A stretch of 64,000 nt of DNA from Sphingobacterium sp. BN32 (GTDB lineage Bacteria > Bacteroidota > Bacteroidia > Sphingobacteriales > Sphingobacteriaceae). The notes under the pieces were generated by a model. The model was not told the DNA's origin and ran no database searches. It saw only the letters and a list, made by a program, of their open reading frames with translations. Where the stretch lies: the NCBI RefSeq assembly GCF_030503615.1, contig NZ_CP129963.1, positions 4,154,001 to 4,218,000 on the forward strand, written 5' to 3'. Every line of letters begins with the position of its first letter. Position 1 is the first letter of the stretch. This document shows, piece by piece, positions 62,817 through 64,000 of this stretch. A program made the translations under genes and the position numbers.

Positions 62817-64000
62817 TTGAAGAAATTATTCCTTTTAGATGGAATGGCATTAATATACCGTGCGTATTTTGCATTGAGCAAAACACCTCGATTAACGTCA
62901 TATGGGTTGAATACGGGTGCTATTATGGGTTTTACAAACACCTTATTGGATGTTTTAAAAAACCAGAAGCCTACCCACATTGCTGTTGTCTTTGATACAT
63001 CAGCTCCTACAAACAGACATATTGAATTTGAGAGCTATAAGGCACAACGTGAGCAGATGCCTGAAGATCTTGCTGCATCAATTCCTTACATCAATCGATT
63101 AATCGAGGGATTCAATATCCCGATTATTTCGATGGATGGTTTCGAGGCCGACGATATAATCGGTACGCTTGCAAAAAAAGGAGAGCAAGCAGGATTCACC
63201 GTTTATTGCATGACCCCGGATAAGGATTTCGGACAATTGGTATCTGATAATATCTTTATTTATAAACCTGCCCGCATGGGGAATGGTGCAGAAGTGTTGG
63301 GTGTTCCCGAGATTTTGGAGAAATGGGAAATCAACAATGTGCATGAGGTTATTGATATTTTAGGACTTTGGGGCGATGCTGTGGATAATATCCCAGGTAT
63401 TCCCGGTGTTGGAGAAAAAACGGCTAAGAAGCTGATCCAGGAATTCGGGTCGATTGAAAATCTGATACAGAGCACAGATAAGCTGAAAGGGAAGTTGAAA
63501 GAAAACGTGGAAAATTTTGCCGAACAGGGCTTAATTTCTAAGAAACTGGCGACAATTTTATTGGATGTGCCGGTAGATCTGGATGAGAAAGCATTGGAGT
63601 TAGAGGATCCGAATCGTGAGGTATTGGAGTCTTTGTTTGCTGAACTGGAGTTTAGAACCCTAGGCAAGCGCGTTTTTGGTGATGATTTCTCGATTGGCGA
63701 ATCGCCTGTTTCCAAGTCGGCGCAGATGGATTTGTTCGCTCCACTACCAGACAATGAGCGTTCGCCAAGTCAAGCTATTGCTGATGAGGTTCCGACTACA
63801 TTGAATACGATTTCAACGACTCAGCATCACTATAAGTTATTGGACCAACCCGATCAACAAAAGGAACTTGCCGAGAAACTGAATTTGGCGGAGTCTTTTT
63901 GTTTTGACACGGAATCGACGGGATTAGATGCAATGACCGCCGAACTAGTGGGTATGTCGTTTTCTATTACGCCTTTTGAGGCGTATTATGTGCCCGTATC
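62817..64000 (+). CDS. polA: DNA polymerase I (5' part, cut by window end)
   Basis: Repair and Okazaki-fragment polymerase. Only 394 codons are in the window. The start is TTG at 62817-62819 (KKLFLLDGMALIYRAYFAL follows); a stop lies in frame just upstream and no ATG fits before the conserved region. Residues about 1-290 are the 5'-3' exonuclease domain (VVFDTSAPTNRH, GFEADDIIGTLA, TPDKDFGQLV, GDAVDNIPGIPGVGEKTAKKL). From about 345 the 3'-5' exonuclease domain begins, and its first acidic motif FDTEST is intact, which suggests a proofreading enzyme. Confidence 0.95.
   Translation, partial: MKKLFLLDGMALIYRAYFALSKTPRLTSYGLNTGAIMGFTNTLLDVLKNQKPTHIAVVFDTSAPTNRHIEFESYKAQREQMPEDLAASIPYINRLIEGFNIPIISMDGFEADDIIGTLAKKGEQAGFTVYCMTPDKDFGQLVSDNIFIYKPARMGNGAEVLGVPEILEKWEINNVHEVIDILGLWGDAVDNIPGIPGVGEKTAKKLIQEFGSIENLIQSTDKLKGKLKENVENFAEQGLISKKLATILLDVPVDLDEKALELEDPNREVLESLFAELEFRTLGKRVFGDDFSIGESPVSKSAQMDLFAPLPDNERSPSQAIADEVPTTLNTISTTQHHYKLLDQPDQQKELAEKLNLAESFCFDTESTGLDAMTAELVGMSFSITPFEAYYVPV

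Noticed and set aside
63099-63754. Minus-strand frames opposite polA
   Set aside because: They are shadows of the polA coding frame, which has clear exonuclease motifs.

Overview
The window looks like a chromosomal stretch of a Sphingobacterium-like member of the Sphingobacteriaceae (phylum Bacteroidota). Supporting signs are a SusC/SusD pair controlled by an ECF sigma factor and a FecR with a DUF4974-type tail, DUF5686 and DUF4918 proteins, a 14-gene complex I operon with a short NuoG, and promoters of the Bacteroidota TTTG / TAnnTTTG type. Base composition is moderate (about 40-45% GC by eye). I see no tRNA, rRNA, CRISPR array, transposase or phage gene.

Layout. 1-1557 is a poor coding stretch with short protein-like pieces in shifting frames, probably decayed genes. 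1558-5697 holds a YwqK/MORN-repeat protein, pgi, and prfB with its programmed +1 frameshift. 5925-16911 (minus strand) is a seven-gene uptake locus: ECF sigma factor, FecR anti-sigma factor, SusC with an STN signalling domain, SusD, a secreted M20 amidohydrolase, a Gfo/Idh/MocA oxidoreductase and a PQQ-type sugar dehydrogenase fused to cytochrome c. 17152-24691 carries housekeeping and conserved genes: a DUF4918 uracil-DNA-glycosylase-like protein, a hypothetical protein, dcd, a phosphopantetheinyl transferase, an AI-2E family permease, an enoyl-CoA hydratase, DUF5686 and a small lipoprotein.

24922-37792 is the complete nuoA-to-nuoN operon (minus strand), closed by a strong terminator. 37908-43969 is a Ton-system operon, exbB-exbD-exbD-tonB-small membrane protein-PstS-like lipoprotein-TPR protein. 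It energises outer-membrane receptors such as the SusC above and the 950-residue receptor at 49680. 44389-54289 has a SUI1/YciH factor, a lipid kinase, metK, fabD, an M16 protease, the large outer-membrane receptor with its partner protein, and rnhB. 54320-64000 has a YfhO membrane protein, a KtrAB-like potassium system, an AsmA-like protein, rsgA, and the first 394 codons of polA, cut by the window edge.

Two non-coding patterns stand out. Three intergenic regions (49341-49622, 53401-53663, 57074-57383) share an arm-core-arm composite repeat: TTAGTAGTTAGTA-like or ATTAGATTTTAGA-like arms, a GACCTA/TAGGTC hexamer, and a core built on ATCCTGTCAATCCTT. Also, several genes (prfB, the DUF4918 gene, the Sfp-type gene, rnhB, ktrB) have a TAnnTTTR box 4-6 bases before the ATG, which predicts leaderless mRNAs.
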